Source: Parcubacteria group bacterium (lineage in GTDB: Bacteria; Patescibacteriota; Minisyncoccia; JACPCQ01). From it: DNA of 23,955 bases. The DNA is taken from positions 1 through 23,955 of the forward strand of contig JACPCQ010000057.1 of assembly GCA_016179715.1 (NCBI GenBank), written 5' to 3'. The position numbers were made by a program, and so were the translations under genes. Shown in pieces: positions 17,398 to 23,596 of this stretch. The notes beneath the pieces were generated by a model. That model was not told the DNA's origin, did no database searches, and was given only the letters and a program-made list of their open reading frames with translations. Numbering within the stretch: the first letter of the stretch is position 1; every line of letters begins with the position of its first letter.

Positions 17398-17526
17398 ATT
17401 CGTTGATTTCCCCTATAATATTCATCGTAATTCGTAAATTCGCAGCCAATTCGTTATTCGTTGATTTTCTCTACAGTATTCATTCGTAATTCGTAAATTC
17501 GCAGCCAATTCGTTATTCGTTGATTT
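17398..17526. repeat. Right pair of 39-bp repeats, inverted relative to the left pair
   Basis: Two identical units at 17429-17467 and 17488-17526 (period 59), plus a 12-bp partial unit at 17398-17409. Each is the reverse complement of the left unit with 2 differences in 39. The spacers between copies also resemble each other. The last base is the first base of the rpsG stop codon. Confidence 0.9.
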
Positions 17527-17996
17527 CACCAGGCAAAATGAGCAAATGCGCGATTGGCTTCGGCCATACGGAGAGTGTCTTCTTTTTTCTTGAACGCCGC
17601 GCCTTCGTTATGTGCGGCCTGCAGCAACTCTTCGGCAAGGCACACGGCCATGGGCTTGCCCTTCCTGCCGCGCGCCGCTTGTATAATCCAGCGCAGTGCT
17701 AATGTTTTTCTCCTGTCCGGACGCACTTCTCTGGGCACCTGGTAGGTCGCGCCGCCCACGCGCCGCGATCGCACCTCGAGCGACGGGGAAACATTTTGCA
17801 GGGCAAGCGTAAAGACGTTAAGCGGTTCATCCGTCTTTTCTTTTTTCTTTATCTCCTCAAACGCCGCGTAAACGATGCGCTCGGCAACAGATTTTTTGCC
17901 TTCCCACATAATGTGGTTGATAAGCTTTTGCACGTCCTCCGATTGATGACGCGCGTCTACCCCGATTCTGTTTTTATTTCGTATCTTTCGTCTCAT
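17526..17996 (-). CDS. rpsG: 30S ribosomal protein S7 (uS7)
   Basis: 156 residues, normal length, from ATG 17996 ([20 protein letters not shown]). It contains [40 protein letters not shown] and the usual C-terminal [20 protein letters not shown] region. It organises the 3' major domain of 16S rRNA at the E site. It lies 5 nt after rpsL. The stop overlaps the edge of the repeat cassette by one base. A longer in-frame start at 18278 lies inside rpsL and is rejected. Confidence 0.97.
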   Translation of the reverse strand: MRRKIRNKNRIGVDARHQSEDVQKLINHIMWEGKKSVAERIVYAAFEEIKKKEKTDEPLNVFTLALQNVSPSLEVRSRRVGGATYQVPREVRPDRRKTLALRWIIQAARGRKGKPMAVCLAEELLQAAHNEGAAFKKKEDTLRMAEANRAFAHFAW

Positions 17997-18001
17997 AATA
18001 T

Positions 18002-18415
18002 TTATTTCTTCGGCCGTTTCGCTCCGTATTTTGAGCGCTGGTTGCGGCGTTTCTCTACGCCCGTTGTGTCCAACACGCCGCGTACAATGTGGTACCGCAC
18101 GCCCGGCAGGTCCTTCACTCTTCCGCCGCGAAGCACCACAACAGCGTGCTCTTGCAAGGTATGTCCTTCGCCGGGGATATATGCCGTTACTTCCATGCCG
18201 TTTGTAAGCCGCACGCGCGCGACTTTTCGTAACGCGGAGTTGGGCTTTTTGGGCGTAGTGGTATAAACGCGCAAGCACACGCCGCGCTTAAACGGTGACG
18301 CATAAAATGTCGGCCGGTTTTTAAGCACATTAAATCCGCGCAGCAGCGCTACGGCTTTTGGTTTCTTTTTGACCGACGTCCGGCCCTTGCGCACAAGCTG
18401 TTGAGTGGTCGGCAT
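18002..18415 (-). CDS. rpsL: 30S ribosomal protein S12 (uS12)
   Basis: 137 residues from ATG 18415 ([20 protein letters not shown]). The decoding-site motifs [20 protein letters not shown] and [17 protein letters not shown] are intact; these include the lysines where streptomycin-resistance changes occur in other bacteria. The C terminus is [11 protein letters not shown]. It heads the str-S10-spc cluster and has a good promoter at 18465-18493. The longer frame to 18493 is not used. Confidence 0.97.
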   Translation of the reverse strand: MPTTQQLVRKGRTSVKKKPKAVALLRGFNVLKNRPTFYASPFKRGVCLRVYTTTPKKPNSALRKVARVRLTNGMEVTAYIPGEGHTLQEHAVVVLRGGRVKDLPGVRYHIVRGVLDTTGVEKRRNQRSKYGAKRPKK

Positions 18416-18464
18416 GTTACAGGCAAAAAAGTAAAAAATTAAAAAGAAAAAATGAACACTCCCC

Positions 18465-18493
18465 ACTCTAGCAGAGCAGGAAGCAGGCGTCAA
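18465..18493 (-). promoter_or_regulatory. Promoter of the str operon (rpsL)
   Basis: On the minus strand TTGACG (18488-18493), 17 nt, TAGAGT (18465-18470), about 50 nt before the rpsL ATG and 28 nt past the end of the protease gene. The leader is short and AT-rich. Confidence 0.7.
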
Positions 18494-18520
18494 CGTGGGC
18501 GGCAGGCGCTCGCGGACATT

Positions 18521-19126
18521 TTAGAAACCGCCGCCGACAACAAAACGAAAGAGAAATGTGATGACGGGGGAGAGAAATCGCCAAAGGAAGAAAACAAAGA
18601 AAAAGAGCACAAAAAGGCCGTAGCGTTCCAAAAATTCCTGCACACGGAGCAAACGATAGGGAAGAAGCGCGAAAAGCACTTTTGAGCCGTCAAGCGGAGG
18701 GACCGGCACAAGGTTAAACACCGCAAGAATGAGATTGATCAGCACAATGAGCGCGGAAACACTAAGAAAAGAAACCGGAAGCGCTCCGGCGCCAAACCGT
18801 ACAACCAGCCCGAATACAACCGCAACGGCAATGTTGGAAAGCGGGCCGGCGATACCCACCGCCGCGGGACCCCATTTTTGATTGCGTAAATTATACGGAT
18901 TGTAGGGCACCGGCCGCGCCCAGCCAATGATAAACCCGCCCAAGAGATACGTCAGCGCGGGGACAATAACCGACCCGACCGGGTCAAGGTGGCGCAGGGG
19001 GTTTAGCGTCAGCCGCCCCTCGTATTTCGCCGTCGGGTCGCCAAGCGCATGCGCAACAAACCCGTGCGACACTTCGTGTATCACGACGGACATAATCAAT
19101 ATGGCGATAGAAAAAATAAAATCCAT
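18521..19126 (-). CDS. Site-2 protease family intramembrane metalloprotease (M50)
   Basis: 201 residues, almost all hydrophobic, with 5-6 membrane segments. The zinc motif HEVSH (HExxH) lies in the first membrane helix (about residues 17-21), and the third ligand is in NLVPVPPLDGSK (NxxPxxxLDG). There is no PDZ domain, so it belongs to the small compact M50 group. These enzymes cut membrane-bound regulators or leftover signal peptides. It is divergent from rpmB (48 bp between starts) and lies just upstream of the rpsL promoter, with no clear terminator between. Confidence 0.9.
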   Translation of the reverse strand: MDFIFSIAILIMSVVIHEVSHGFVAHALGDPTAKYEGRLTLNPLRHLDPVGSVIVPALTYLLGGFIIGWARPVPYNPYNLRNQKWGPAAVGIAGPLSNIAVAVVFGLVVRFGAGALPVSFLSVSALIVLINLILAVFNLVPVPPLDGSKVLFALLPYRLLRVQEFLERYGLFVLFFFVFFLWRFLSPVITFLFRFVVGGGF

Positions 19127-19174
19127 TATTACGCGCGGTTTGCTATTTCCATTCCGTTATTTTAACATATCGTC

Positions 19175-19366
19175 ATGGCTTCACAATGTCCCCTCTGCAA
19201 AAAGGGCTCCCGTATGGGAGGGCATCGCAATCTCCTGCGCGGCAAATATAATCCGACTCCGAAAGTGCGTAAGTACCCCAACCTCCAGTGGGCGCGTTTT
19301 CCGGACGGCCATCGCGAAAAAATCTGTACCAGCTGCCTTAAGCGCGGGAAGCACTTGTTGTCATAA
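19175..19366 (+). CDS. rpmB: 50S ribosomal protein L28 (bL28), zinc-binding form
   Basis: 63 residues. It has CPLC near the N terminus, GKYNPTPKVRKYPNLQWARF, then a second pair CTSC, in the arrangement of bL28 with a zinc knuckle. Small-subunit/large-subunit bridging and late 50S assembly are its known roles. It is the only ribosomal protein gene on the plus strand here, standing alone before tRNA-Pro. Confidence 0.9.
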   Translation: MASQCPLCKKGSRMGGHRNLLRGKYNPTPKVRKYPNLQWARFPDGHREKICTSCLKRGKHLLS

Positions 19367-19415
19367 TAAATGTTTTTCTCTGCGTACTCTATAACGATAG
19401 TGCGTGAAAACACTG

Positions 19416-19487
19416 CGGGCCGTGGTGTACCGGTAACATGCACCCTTGGGGTGGGTGTGACAGGGGGTTCGATTCCCCCCGGCCCGA
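19416..19487 (+). tRNA. tRNA-Pro (anticodon GGG)
   Basis: A 72-nt cloverleaf was folded by hand: acceptor CGGGCCG/CGGCCCG (7 bp), D stem GTGT/ACAT with GG in the loop, anticodon stem CACCC/GGGTG with loop TTGGGGT (anticodon GGG, G37), variable loop TGACA, T stem GGGGG/CCCCC with loop TTCGATT, and discriminator A. CCA is not encoded. The 3' end, including the acceptor strand, is repeated at 19648. Confidence 0.93.
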
Positions 19488-19513
19488 CTGAACATCGTGA
19501 AGGAGGGATGCAG
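19471..19513 (+). repeat. Copy 1 of the tRNA-Pro 3'-end direct repeat
   Basis: 43 nt starting inside the T loop of tRNA-Pro and running 26 nt past its end. Copy 2 at 19648-19690 matches 40 of 43 positions. The pair bounds a 177-bp unit. Confidence 0.85.
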
Positions 19514-19647
19514 CACGCCAACTGCTTGGCGTGCGTTGGGAATCGAAGCCCGGAGCGATGCGCGAGTTTTCCTGAATCTGCGAAGGAAAGGCGAGCGCCG
19601 CGAGGGCCGGCTCGGAGGCAAACTCCGTCAGGAGTTTGACCGAAGAG
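19514..19647 (+). other. Gene-free segment with several hairpins between the tRNA repeats
   Basis: No convincing protein. Clear small hairpins: 19513-19520 with 19527-19534 (8 bp, 6-nt loop) and 19619-19626 with 19631-19638 (8 bp, 4-nt loop). Weaker ones fall between (TTTCCT/AGGAAA and CGAGC/GCTCG). It could be a structured RNA, a remnant of an element integrated at the tRNA, or a decayed repeat family. Confidence 0.45.
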
Positions 19648-19690
19648 GATTCCCCCCGGCCCGACTGAATATTGTGAGGGAGGGATGCAG
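19648..19690 (+). repeat. Copy 2 of the tRNA-Pro 3'-end direct repeat
   Basis: Repeats the T-loop 3' part, T-stem strand, acceptor strand and downstream flank of tRNA-Pro with 3 differences. It has the layout of attachment sites left by tRNA-targeting integration, though no integrase is in the window. The following 155 bp up to murI show no gene. Confidence 0.8.
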
Positions 19691-19845
19691 GGAGGAATGC
19701 TCTCGCGTGCCCGCCGAGCTAATAATTCTGCTCAAAATGGGTTCGCGCTAAATTCAGAATACGCGACGATAAGAAAATTTACGAAGTTTCCTCGCTCCGC
19801 CAAACCCGAGCATCGTATTGCGGCCGGGATTTGCCATATATCACA

Positions 19846-20676
19846 ATGGGACAAAAAAAATATATTGGAGTTTTTGATTCCGGATTCGGCGGGTTGGATA
19901 TTCTGCGCGGCATTATAAAGACACTGCCGCAGTATGACTATATTTACCTCGGGGACACCGCACGCACGCCTTACGGCACCCGTTCTCCGGAGATCGTATA
20001 TAAATTCACAAAAGAAGCCGTTGATTTTCTCTTCGCAAAAAACTGTACACTTGTTTTGCTTGCCTGCAATACCGCTTCCAGCGACGCCTTGCGGAAAATA
20101 CAAAAAAAAGACATACCGCGCCTCTATCCGGACAAAAAAATTCTTGGCGTACTCATCCCGGCAGCGGAAGAAGCGGTCCTGCGCACAAAAAACAAAAGAG
20201 TCGGCGTGATTGCCACCGATGGCACGGTGAAATCAGGCGCTTTCGTGCGGGAACTTAAAAAACTTGACCCGCAGATACGCGTATTTCAAAAGGGATGTCC
20301 CCTGCTCGTCCCGCTTGTGGAAGCAGGCGAGCAAAACACCGAAGCCGCACGCCTGATTTTACAAAACTATCTCCGGCCGCTTATCGCAAAAAATATTGAT
20401 ACGCTGATTCTTGGCTGCACGCATTACGGCATATTGAAGCGCGCGGTACAGAACATCGTTGGCTCTCGCGTGCATGTTGTTTCGGAGGCGGAAACTGTCC
20501 CGCAAAAACTAAAAGCGTATTTGGCAAAACATGATGAGAGAGAAAAACAAATCGGAAAAAACGGAAAAATACACTTCTATACCACCGACCTCTCGCCAAA
20601 ATTTCAAAGGCTCGGAAGCAGGTTTTTTGGAAAACCCATACACGCGCAAAAAATTACGCTGGCCGCCCGACAGTGA
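19846..20676 (+). CDS. murI: Glutamate racemase
   Basis: Converts L-glutamate to D-glutamate for peptidoglycan. 276 residues from ATG 19846 (MGQKKYIGVFDSGFGGLDIL); ATG 19831 is possible. Conserved regions include DSGFGG with the catalytic-side Asp, LGDTARTPYG, LACNTASSDA with the first catalytic Cys, and LILGCTHYGIL with the second Cys and its His. The last ~50 residues are Lys-rich and more divergent. No SD or clear promoter. It converges with the gene at 20788-22290 across two hairpins. Confidence 0.93.
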   Translation: MGQKKYIGVFDSGFGGLDILRGIIKTLPQYDYIYLGDTARTPYGTRSPEIVYKFTKEAVDFLFAKNCTLVLLACNTASSDALRKIQKKDIPRLYPDKKILGVLIPAAEEAVLRTKNKRVGVIATDGTVKSGAFVRELKKLDPQIRVFQKGCPLLVPLVEAGEQNTEAARLILQNYLRPLIAKNIDTLILGCTHYGILKRAVQNIVGSRVHVVSEAETVPQKLKAYLAKHDEREKQIGKNGKIHFYTTDLSPKFQRLGSRFFGKPIHAQKITLAARQ

Positions 20677-20687
20677 AACAGCAGTAA

Positions 20688-20733
20688 ACCCCCACACCAC
20701 AGGTTTATACCCGTGGCTTTCTGGTGTGGGGGT
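20688..20733. repeat. GC-rich hairpin between convergent genes
   Basis: Perfect 12-bp inverted repeat (20688-20699 with 20722-20733) with an inner CACAGG/CCCGTG stem. Neither side has a strong T run, so on its own it is a weak terminator. It lies 11 nt past the murI stop, beside the stronger hairpin at 20737-20764. Confidence 0.7.
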
Positions 20734-20736
20734 AAA

Positions 20737-20764
20737 ACAGTCGGAGCGCGAGCGCTCCGACTGT
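20737..20764. terminator. Bidirectional terminator between murI and the deoxyhypusine-synthase-like gene
   Basis: A 12-bp perfect GC-rich stem (20737-20748 with 20753-20764) with a CGAG loop. On the plus strand a T-rich run (GGTCTTTCTTTT) follows; on the minus strand TTTTA follows. It can serve both converging transcripts. Confidence 0.8.
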
Positions 20765-20787
20765 CGGTCTTTCTTTTCCTCCATCGG

Positions 20788-22290
20788 TCAGGAAAGCGTA
20801 ATGGCTCCACGCTCCGCCTGGTCCATAATGTGTTTAACCAAAAAGGGCCAGACAACGGTTGCGTCCGCAAGGACCTCCGCAAACAATCCCTTCGGGTCAA
20901 TCTTGCGCCAGCTTCCTCCCTCTGAATAGGTGCAGCCAGAGAGGTGCCCCAGCCACATTGGGTCGGGGCAAATCCGGCAACCATACCAGATTTGTCGGAT
21001 CGGAAAGTGGGTCAACCCGTGAGCATGCATCAATTCCAACAGCGGCGCGGTGTTTTGCACGGTATTGCGCGGAACACCTCCGCCGATGGTAAAAATGCCG
21101 ACGCGCGCGGTTTTTGTAAACGCCTCAACAAGTCTCCGGACATCGCGCTCCAAATCCAAGACAATCCGCGGCTCTCCTCTTTCCTCCCGCTGGCGATTCC
21201 AGTGAAACACATTGTTCCCAATTTCAGAATCCCAGAAGGCGGGCGTATACACCGGAACGCCGCGCTCAAACGCAGACTTCAATATCCCGCGCCCCTCGGG
21301 AAAATGCTGCGAAAGGAATTTGCCGATGCGCCCATAGAGTTCTCCGGATCCGATAAGGAATGCTCCTTCCGCAGCACACTCATCCAACACGGGATAGATG
21401 ATGCGGCGTTCCAGCTCATCAAAATTGCTCTCCGGCTCAAGCACATTGGTGATACGGTTGAGTTTAAGTTCAGCAAGTTCCTTATCGGAGATGCGCGGGT
21501 CATACCTAAGATGCGGCAGGCCCATGTTTTCAATAAGGCCGTGCGCCATCAACGCGCCGGTGGTCGTCAGGTGCCGCACCATTTTTAGATCAATCATGTC
21601 GCAGATGACAAGTCCCATCTTGGCGATTGTCATTGCGCCGCTTATGGTCAAGAACACGGTGCAGTCCGGGTCGGCCACCATGGCTTCCAGCACCGCTGCG
21701 CCATGGGAAACGGCACTCGCAACTCCTCCGTACCGAGAAAGGCATTCCAGCAGCGCTGAAACCTTTACCGGAAACCCTTCGCGCCGTTCCGTAAGCACAT
21801 TCTCCAGAATCTGCATGATGAGCAGTGGGTCGGAAAATAAGACATCGTGAAAGTGGCCGTCCTGCGCTTGTTCGGGAGGAGCAAGCCCCCAGGGGTTGAT
21901 AAAGATGGCGCGCTCCGGTCGCCCGAAAAGCGCCGGCGTGTCCTGGTCGGTAAAACCACCGACAACCAAAACATGCTCCCTGCGACGTCTTCGCGATGCT
22001 CCGTAATACTGCGGCGACAGAATATCTCTGAACCATCCGCGCGCGTGCATACTTTCAAGCAGCTTGCCCAACGGAGTATCAGACCTGCCGCCAAAAATGA
22101 CAAGCGGTTTTTTCTCGCCGTCAACCCATTCGGCGAGCGTATGCGCGACTTCCCCCAGCATACGCGCGCCAAACGAACAGCGGCGCATACCTTCCACGAT
22201 ATCGCTCACCGTTTTGCAGGCGCACAGATCAAGCGGCTGAAGCGCCTCAAGGTTGGCAACGGCAGAATCAGAAGCTTCTCCACGTTTCAT
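20788..22290 (-). CDS. Deoxyhypusine synthase-like protein with N-terminal extension
   Basis: 500 residues. Residues about 173-500 match deoxyhypusine synthase: VFLTISGAMTIAKMGLVICD, HLTTTGALMAHGLIE (NAD-binding region), IGGGVPRN (402-409) and SGCTYSEGGSWRKI, where K463 corresponds to the lysine that carries the aminobutyl intermediate. Family enzymes transfer aminobutyl from spermidine to eIF5A, or act on small polyamines in bacteria such as homospermidine synthases; no eIF5A gene is visible. The first ~170 residues are extra. Within them TVSDIVEGMRRCSFGARMLG and the following LVIFGG stretch resemble the front of the same family, suggesting a degenerate internal duplication. Start 22290 has a strong SD (GGAAGGAG, 22297-22304). 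Promoter at 22365-22393. Confidence 0.85.
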   Translation of the reverse strand: MKRGEASDSAVANLEALQPLDLCACKTVSDIVEGMRRCSFGARMLGEVAHTLAEWVDGEKKPLVIFGGRSDTPLGKLLESMHARGWFRDILSPQYYGASRRRRREHVLVVGGFTDQDTPALFGRPERAIFINPWGLAPPEQAQDGHFHDVLFSDPLLIMQILENVLTERREGFPVKVSALLECLSRYGGVASAVSHGAAVLEAMVADPDCTVFLTISGAMTIAKMGLVICDMIDLKMVRHLTTTGALMAHGLIENMGLPHLRYDPRISDKELAELKLNRITNVLEPESNFDELERRIIYPVLDECAAEGAFLIGSGELYGRIGKFLSQHFPEGRGILKSAFERGVPVYTPAFWDSEIGNNVFHWNRQREERGEPRIVLDLERDVRRLVEAFTKTARVGIFTIGGGVPRNTVQNTAPLLELMHAHGLTHFPIRQIWYGCRICPDPMWLGHLSGCTYSEGGSWRKIDPKGLFAEVLADATVVWPFLVKHIMDQAERGAITLS

Positions 22291-22296
22291 CTCTCT

Positions 22297-22304
22297 CTCC
22301 TTCC
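22297..22304 (-). promoter_or_regulatory. Strong Shine-Dalgarno site of the deoxyhypusine-synthase-like gene
   Basis: GGAAGGAG on the minus strand, 6 nt before the ATG at 22288-22290. It confirms the long reading frame, including the N-terminal extension. Confidence 0.75.
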
Positions 22305-22364
22305 GTAAGGGATAGCGATAAACTCATTGACAAAGACCAAAAGATACTCTTGTAACCTATCTGA

Positions 22365-22393
22365 AACCTAACACCGCATCCGCAAGCAGTCAA
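22365..22393 (-). promoter_or_regulatory. Putative promoter of the deoxyhypusine-synthase-like gene
   Basis: On the minus strand TTGACT (22388-22393), 17 nt, TAGGTT (22365-22370), about 75 nt before the ATG. A 34-bp palindrome lies about 20 bp upstream of the -35 box. Confidence 0.5.
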
Positions 22394-22411
22394 TGACAAT
22401 GACGCGGGCGG

Positions 22412-22445
22412 CAAAATAGTATATACTGCAGTATATACTATTTTG
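22412..22445. promoter_or_regulatory. 34-bp perfect palindrome (possible operator or cruciform)
   Basis: The sequence from 22412 to 22445 is identical to its reverse complement, centred on CTGCAG between 22428 and 22429, with a repeated GTATATAC core. It lies between the small gene at 22517-22711 and the promoter at 22365-22393. It could be bound by a dimeric regulator. It lacks a loop and has only a short T run, so a terminator role is possible but less natural. Confidence 0.7.
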
Positions 22446-22516
22446 TTGCGAGCCTTTATCCCACCACCTCGCGCAACAGTGCCGCGCGGGGCGGTGTTTT
22501 GCCCGAACACATCGCG

Positions 22517-22711
22517 TTATAAATGTTCCTTTACTAACCCTGCGAGTTCCTGCACGTGCGCTTCTTTGTCCTGCTCCAGCTTCTCCCAGACCGCACGGCA
22601 TTTCTCGCATGACCCCGCATCCTTTTTATATTCATCACGGATGCGCCATAAACTTTTATGCTCTTGCACCAATTGGTTCGTCAAATTATAGAGATGATTA
22701 TCAAAAGCCAT
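22517..22711 (-). CDS. Small helical protein with a CxxC pair, unknown function
   Basis: 64 residues, predicted mostly helical and charged (LVQEHKSLWRIRDEYKKDAG, then CEKC, then WEKLEQDKEAHVQELAGLV). The CxxC could bind metal or form a disulfide. Its sequence looks strongly protein-like, and similar short proteins occur in parcubacterial genomes (recollection, not checked). ATG 22711; no SD. It is divergent from the exonuclease gene across the 114-bp element, and upstream of the deoxyhypusine-synthase-like gene on the same strand. Confidence 0.7.
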   Translation of the reverse strand: MAFDNHLYNLTNQLVQEHKSLWRIRDEYKKDAGSCEKCRAVWEKLEQDKEAHVQELAGLVKEHL

Positions 22712-22743
22712 AATATAAAAACACTATCGTCAAGACGACCTTT

Positions 22744-22857
22744 ACCCCGTTAGAAATTGAACGCAGATCTTCATTTTTCGTTACCCAAAACCGCAAAGGC
22801 GGCCCTGCCTTAAGAAGAATCATTTGTACAAAGCTCAGGCTGTATTTCTAACGGGGT
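22744..22857. mobile_element. MITE-like element with 14-bp terminal inverted repeats
   Basis: Perfect 14-bp inverted ends ACCCCGTTAGAAAT (22744-22757) and its complement (22844-22857) bound 114 bp with no ORF. No obvious target-site duplication was seen. The right end supplies TTTACA, which could act as a -35 box for the exonuclease gene. Identification as a transposed element is an inference; a structured RNA or paired regulatory site is also possible. Confidence 0.45.
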
Positions 22858-22884
22858 TTACAATACGTCCGCATCTTCTATTGT
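22857..22884 (+). promoter_or_regulatory. Putative promoter of the exonuclease gene
   Basis: TTTACA (22857-22862), 16 nt, TATTGT (22879-22884). The -10 box would lie right before the ATG codons at 22887 and 22896, implying a leaderless or nearly leaderless mRNA. Weak evidence. Confidence 0.3.
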
Positions 22885-22895
22885 AGATGTATTAC

Positions 22896-23463
22896 ATGAA
22901 CCCGCAAGAAATCATATTTAGCGAGCGTCCCATTGCCGTGACCGACCTGGAGTTCACCGGACTTGACCCGGACCGGCACGAGATTATTGAGATTGGACTT
23001 GTCGTGCTTGACCCGCACACGCTGGAAACACTTCGGGAATGGGAAATATATGTTGCGCCGCAGCACATGGAGCGCGCAGACCCGGAAGCGCTAAAGATTG
23101 CCGGTTATGCTCCAGCCGCATGGCACGATGCGACACGTGGCGACATCGCGCTTATGCAATTTTTGGAACATACGCGCGGGACGGTGTTTGCCGCGTGGGG
23201 CGCAATGGACTGGATATTTATCACTAAAGCGATGCGGGAGCACAGACTGGAACCAAACAACTATTTTTTCAAACACCCCAGAGATATCTGGAGTATCTGT
23301 TGCGCATTATACCAACAGCGCATACAAGAGACGGGCATCAGCAACCCGTCGCTCTCGTGGTTGCGAAGAACTCGGCATCCCGAAAGAGCCGGTTCCGCAC
23401 CGCGCCTTAAACGGCGCACGGCAAGCCGCAGCGGTTTATAAAGTGCTTACCAGCAAAAAATAA
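22896..23463 (+). pseudogene. DnaQ-like 3'-5' exonuclease (DEDD family), frameshifted near its 3' end
   Basis: The first frame from ATG 22896 (or 22887) gives Exo I (AVTDLEFTGLD, with the Asp and Glu) and an Exo II-like AAWGAMDWIFI. After NPSLS (about 23355) the frame becomes nonsense, while another frame continues CEELGIPKEPVPHRALNGAR and ends YKVLTSKK at 23463. A single-base indel explains this. Exo III normally reads HxAxxD; here it is HRALNG, so the last catalytic Asp is absent even in the restored frame. The enzyme may be inactive, altered, or the frameshift may be a sequencing error. Expected product about 188 residues. Confidence 0.8.
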
Positions 23464-23481
23464 ATTGACCATTGTCGCCGT

Positions 23482-23516
23482 GAGCAGTTGTTGAGGTCAA
23501 ATCTCAACAACTGCTC
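23482..23516 (+). terminator. Terminator-like hairpin after the exonuclease gene
   Basis: Perfect 14-bp stem (23482-23495 with 23503-23516) and 7-nt loop, followed by TTATAC on the plus strand. It lies 18 nt past the exonuclease stop. The T run is short. Confidence 0.6.
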
Positions 23517-23522
23517 TTATAC

Positions 23523-23551
23523 AAAATCCCCCGAGCAGGTCGGGGGATTTT
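23523..23551. terminator. Bidirectional terminator between convergent genes
   Basis: A 12-bp stem AAAATCCCCCGA (23523-23534) with its complement (23540-23551) and a 5-nt loop. The A/T ends give a TTTT run on both strands, so it can end both the exonuclease transcript and the gene at 23597-23955. Confidence 0.8.
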
Positions 23552-23596
23552 CCTGCTAAGTGAGCGCAGGCGGGAACAACGCTGGATATTACGAGG

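Noticed and set aside
16884..17526. CRISPR array
   Set aside because: Only two full repeats on each side, inverted between sides, with similar rather than unique spacers and a gene in the middle.
17526..18278. Longer rpsG starting at 18278
   Set aside because: The extra 94 residues overlap rpsL and are absent from S7; ATG 17996 gives the exact family length.
19530..19565. Second tRNA fragment on the minus strand (TTCGATTCCC-like)
   Set aside because: The T stem cannot pair over five bases and no other arm is present.
19497..19751. 84-codon plus-strand frame after tRNA-Pro
   Set aside because: Translates the tRNA repeat and hairpin segment; Arg-rich with no protein-like pattern.
22368..22610. 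80-codon minus-strand frame across the palindrome
   Set aside because: Overlaps the better small gene at 22517-22711 and reads through the palindrome and promoter.
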